NCBI RefSeq assembly: GCF_037325665.1
Contig: NC_090245.1
Span: forward strand, 74,597,602-74,661,601
DNA from: Littorina saxatilis
Lineage: Eukaryota; Mollusca; Gastropoda; Littorinimorpha; Littorinidae
DNA: 64,000 nt
Reading direction: 5' to 3'
The notes beneath the pieces were generated by a model. It was given only the letters and a program-made list of their open reading frames with translations. It was not told the origin of the DNA and ran no database searches. The stretch's first letter is position 1; each line of letters opens with the position of its first letter. Below, one piece after another: positions 63,832 through 64,000 of the stretch. Position numbers and translations under genes: made by a program.

Positions 63832-64000
63832 GTAATTAGTAAATCTTTACCACCCTATGAATTCAGCGTCACATTATTCTTCCTTTTTGTTGATGAAATA
63901 AGCTGAAACTTTACTCGGCATGGTAAATTTAGCCAGCTCTTACCACGCGTGTCGGCCATTGAACTGTTTGCGGATCGAATAGGCGAAAGTCACCTGGAAA

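Overview
The window looks like nuclear DNA from a lophotrochozoan, most likely a gastropod mollusc. This is inferred from small exons in large AT-rich introns with GT-AG (and one GC-AG) junctions, abundant tRNA-headed SINEs with modular bodies, a dense load of TIR elements, and a mollusc-like set of repeats. It is not proven by any single sequence.

Three host genes can be read. (1) CFAP53/CCDC11 lies on the minus strand, 8 coding exons between 13636 and 2267, giving 510 residues. It encodes a coiled-coil ciliary microtubule-inner protein. (2) A WDR93 (CFAP297)-like gene runs head-to-head with it on the plus strand, 17 coding exons from 14692 to 53410, about 763 residues. The pair shares a roughly 1 kb intergenic region and both products belong to the axoneme. 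(3) TRMT1, the tRNA guanine-26 dimethyltransferase, lies on the minus strand from 62609 to 60249, or to 58077 if an alternative last exon is used. Its upstream region is a 350-bp-arm palindrome, beyond which another gene may start on the plus strand at the right edge.

The rest is mostly mobile DNA, much of it nested. The first part holds a pogo-like candidate (5617-9043), a TTAA-flanked inverted-repeat element (9083-10903) with a nuclear-receptor-half-site-rich repeat inside, and a run of foldback elements (11961-14500). The WDR93 introns hold a 5'-truncated LINE with a 15-bp target duplication, two SINEs with 12-bp duplications, a triple nest (31152-33031), four copies of one 0.85-kb repeat family (one lying downstream of WDR93), and a young-looking whole Ty3/gypsy retrotransposon (37175-46358) with 1,325-bp LTRs. 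Downstream of WDR93 lie a Helitron-like candidate carrying a 2.7-kb TIR element with its own gene tail (54168-57851) and an apparently intact Tc1 element (58479-60093).

Coordinates of spliced genes were assembled by eye from reading-frame continuity and splice sites. Family names for elements are by motif and end recognition, without database searches.
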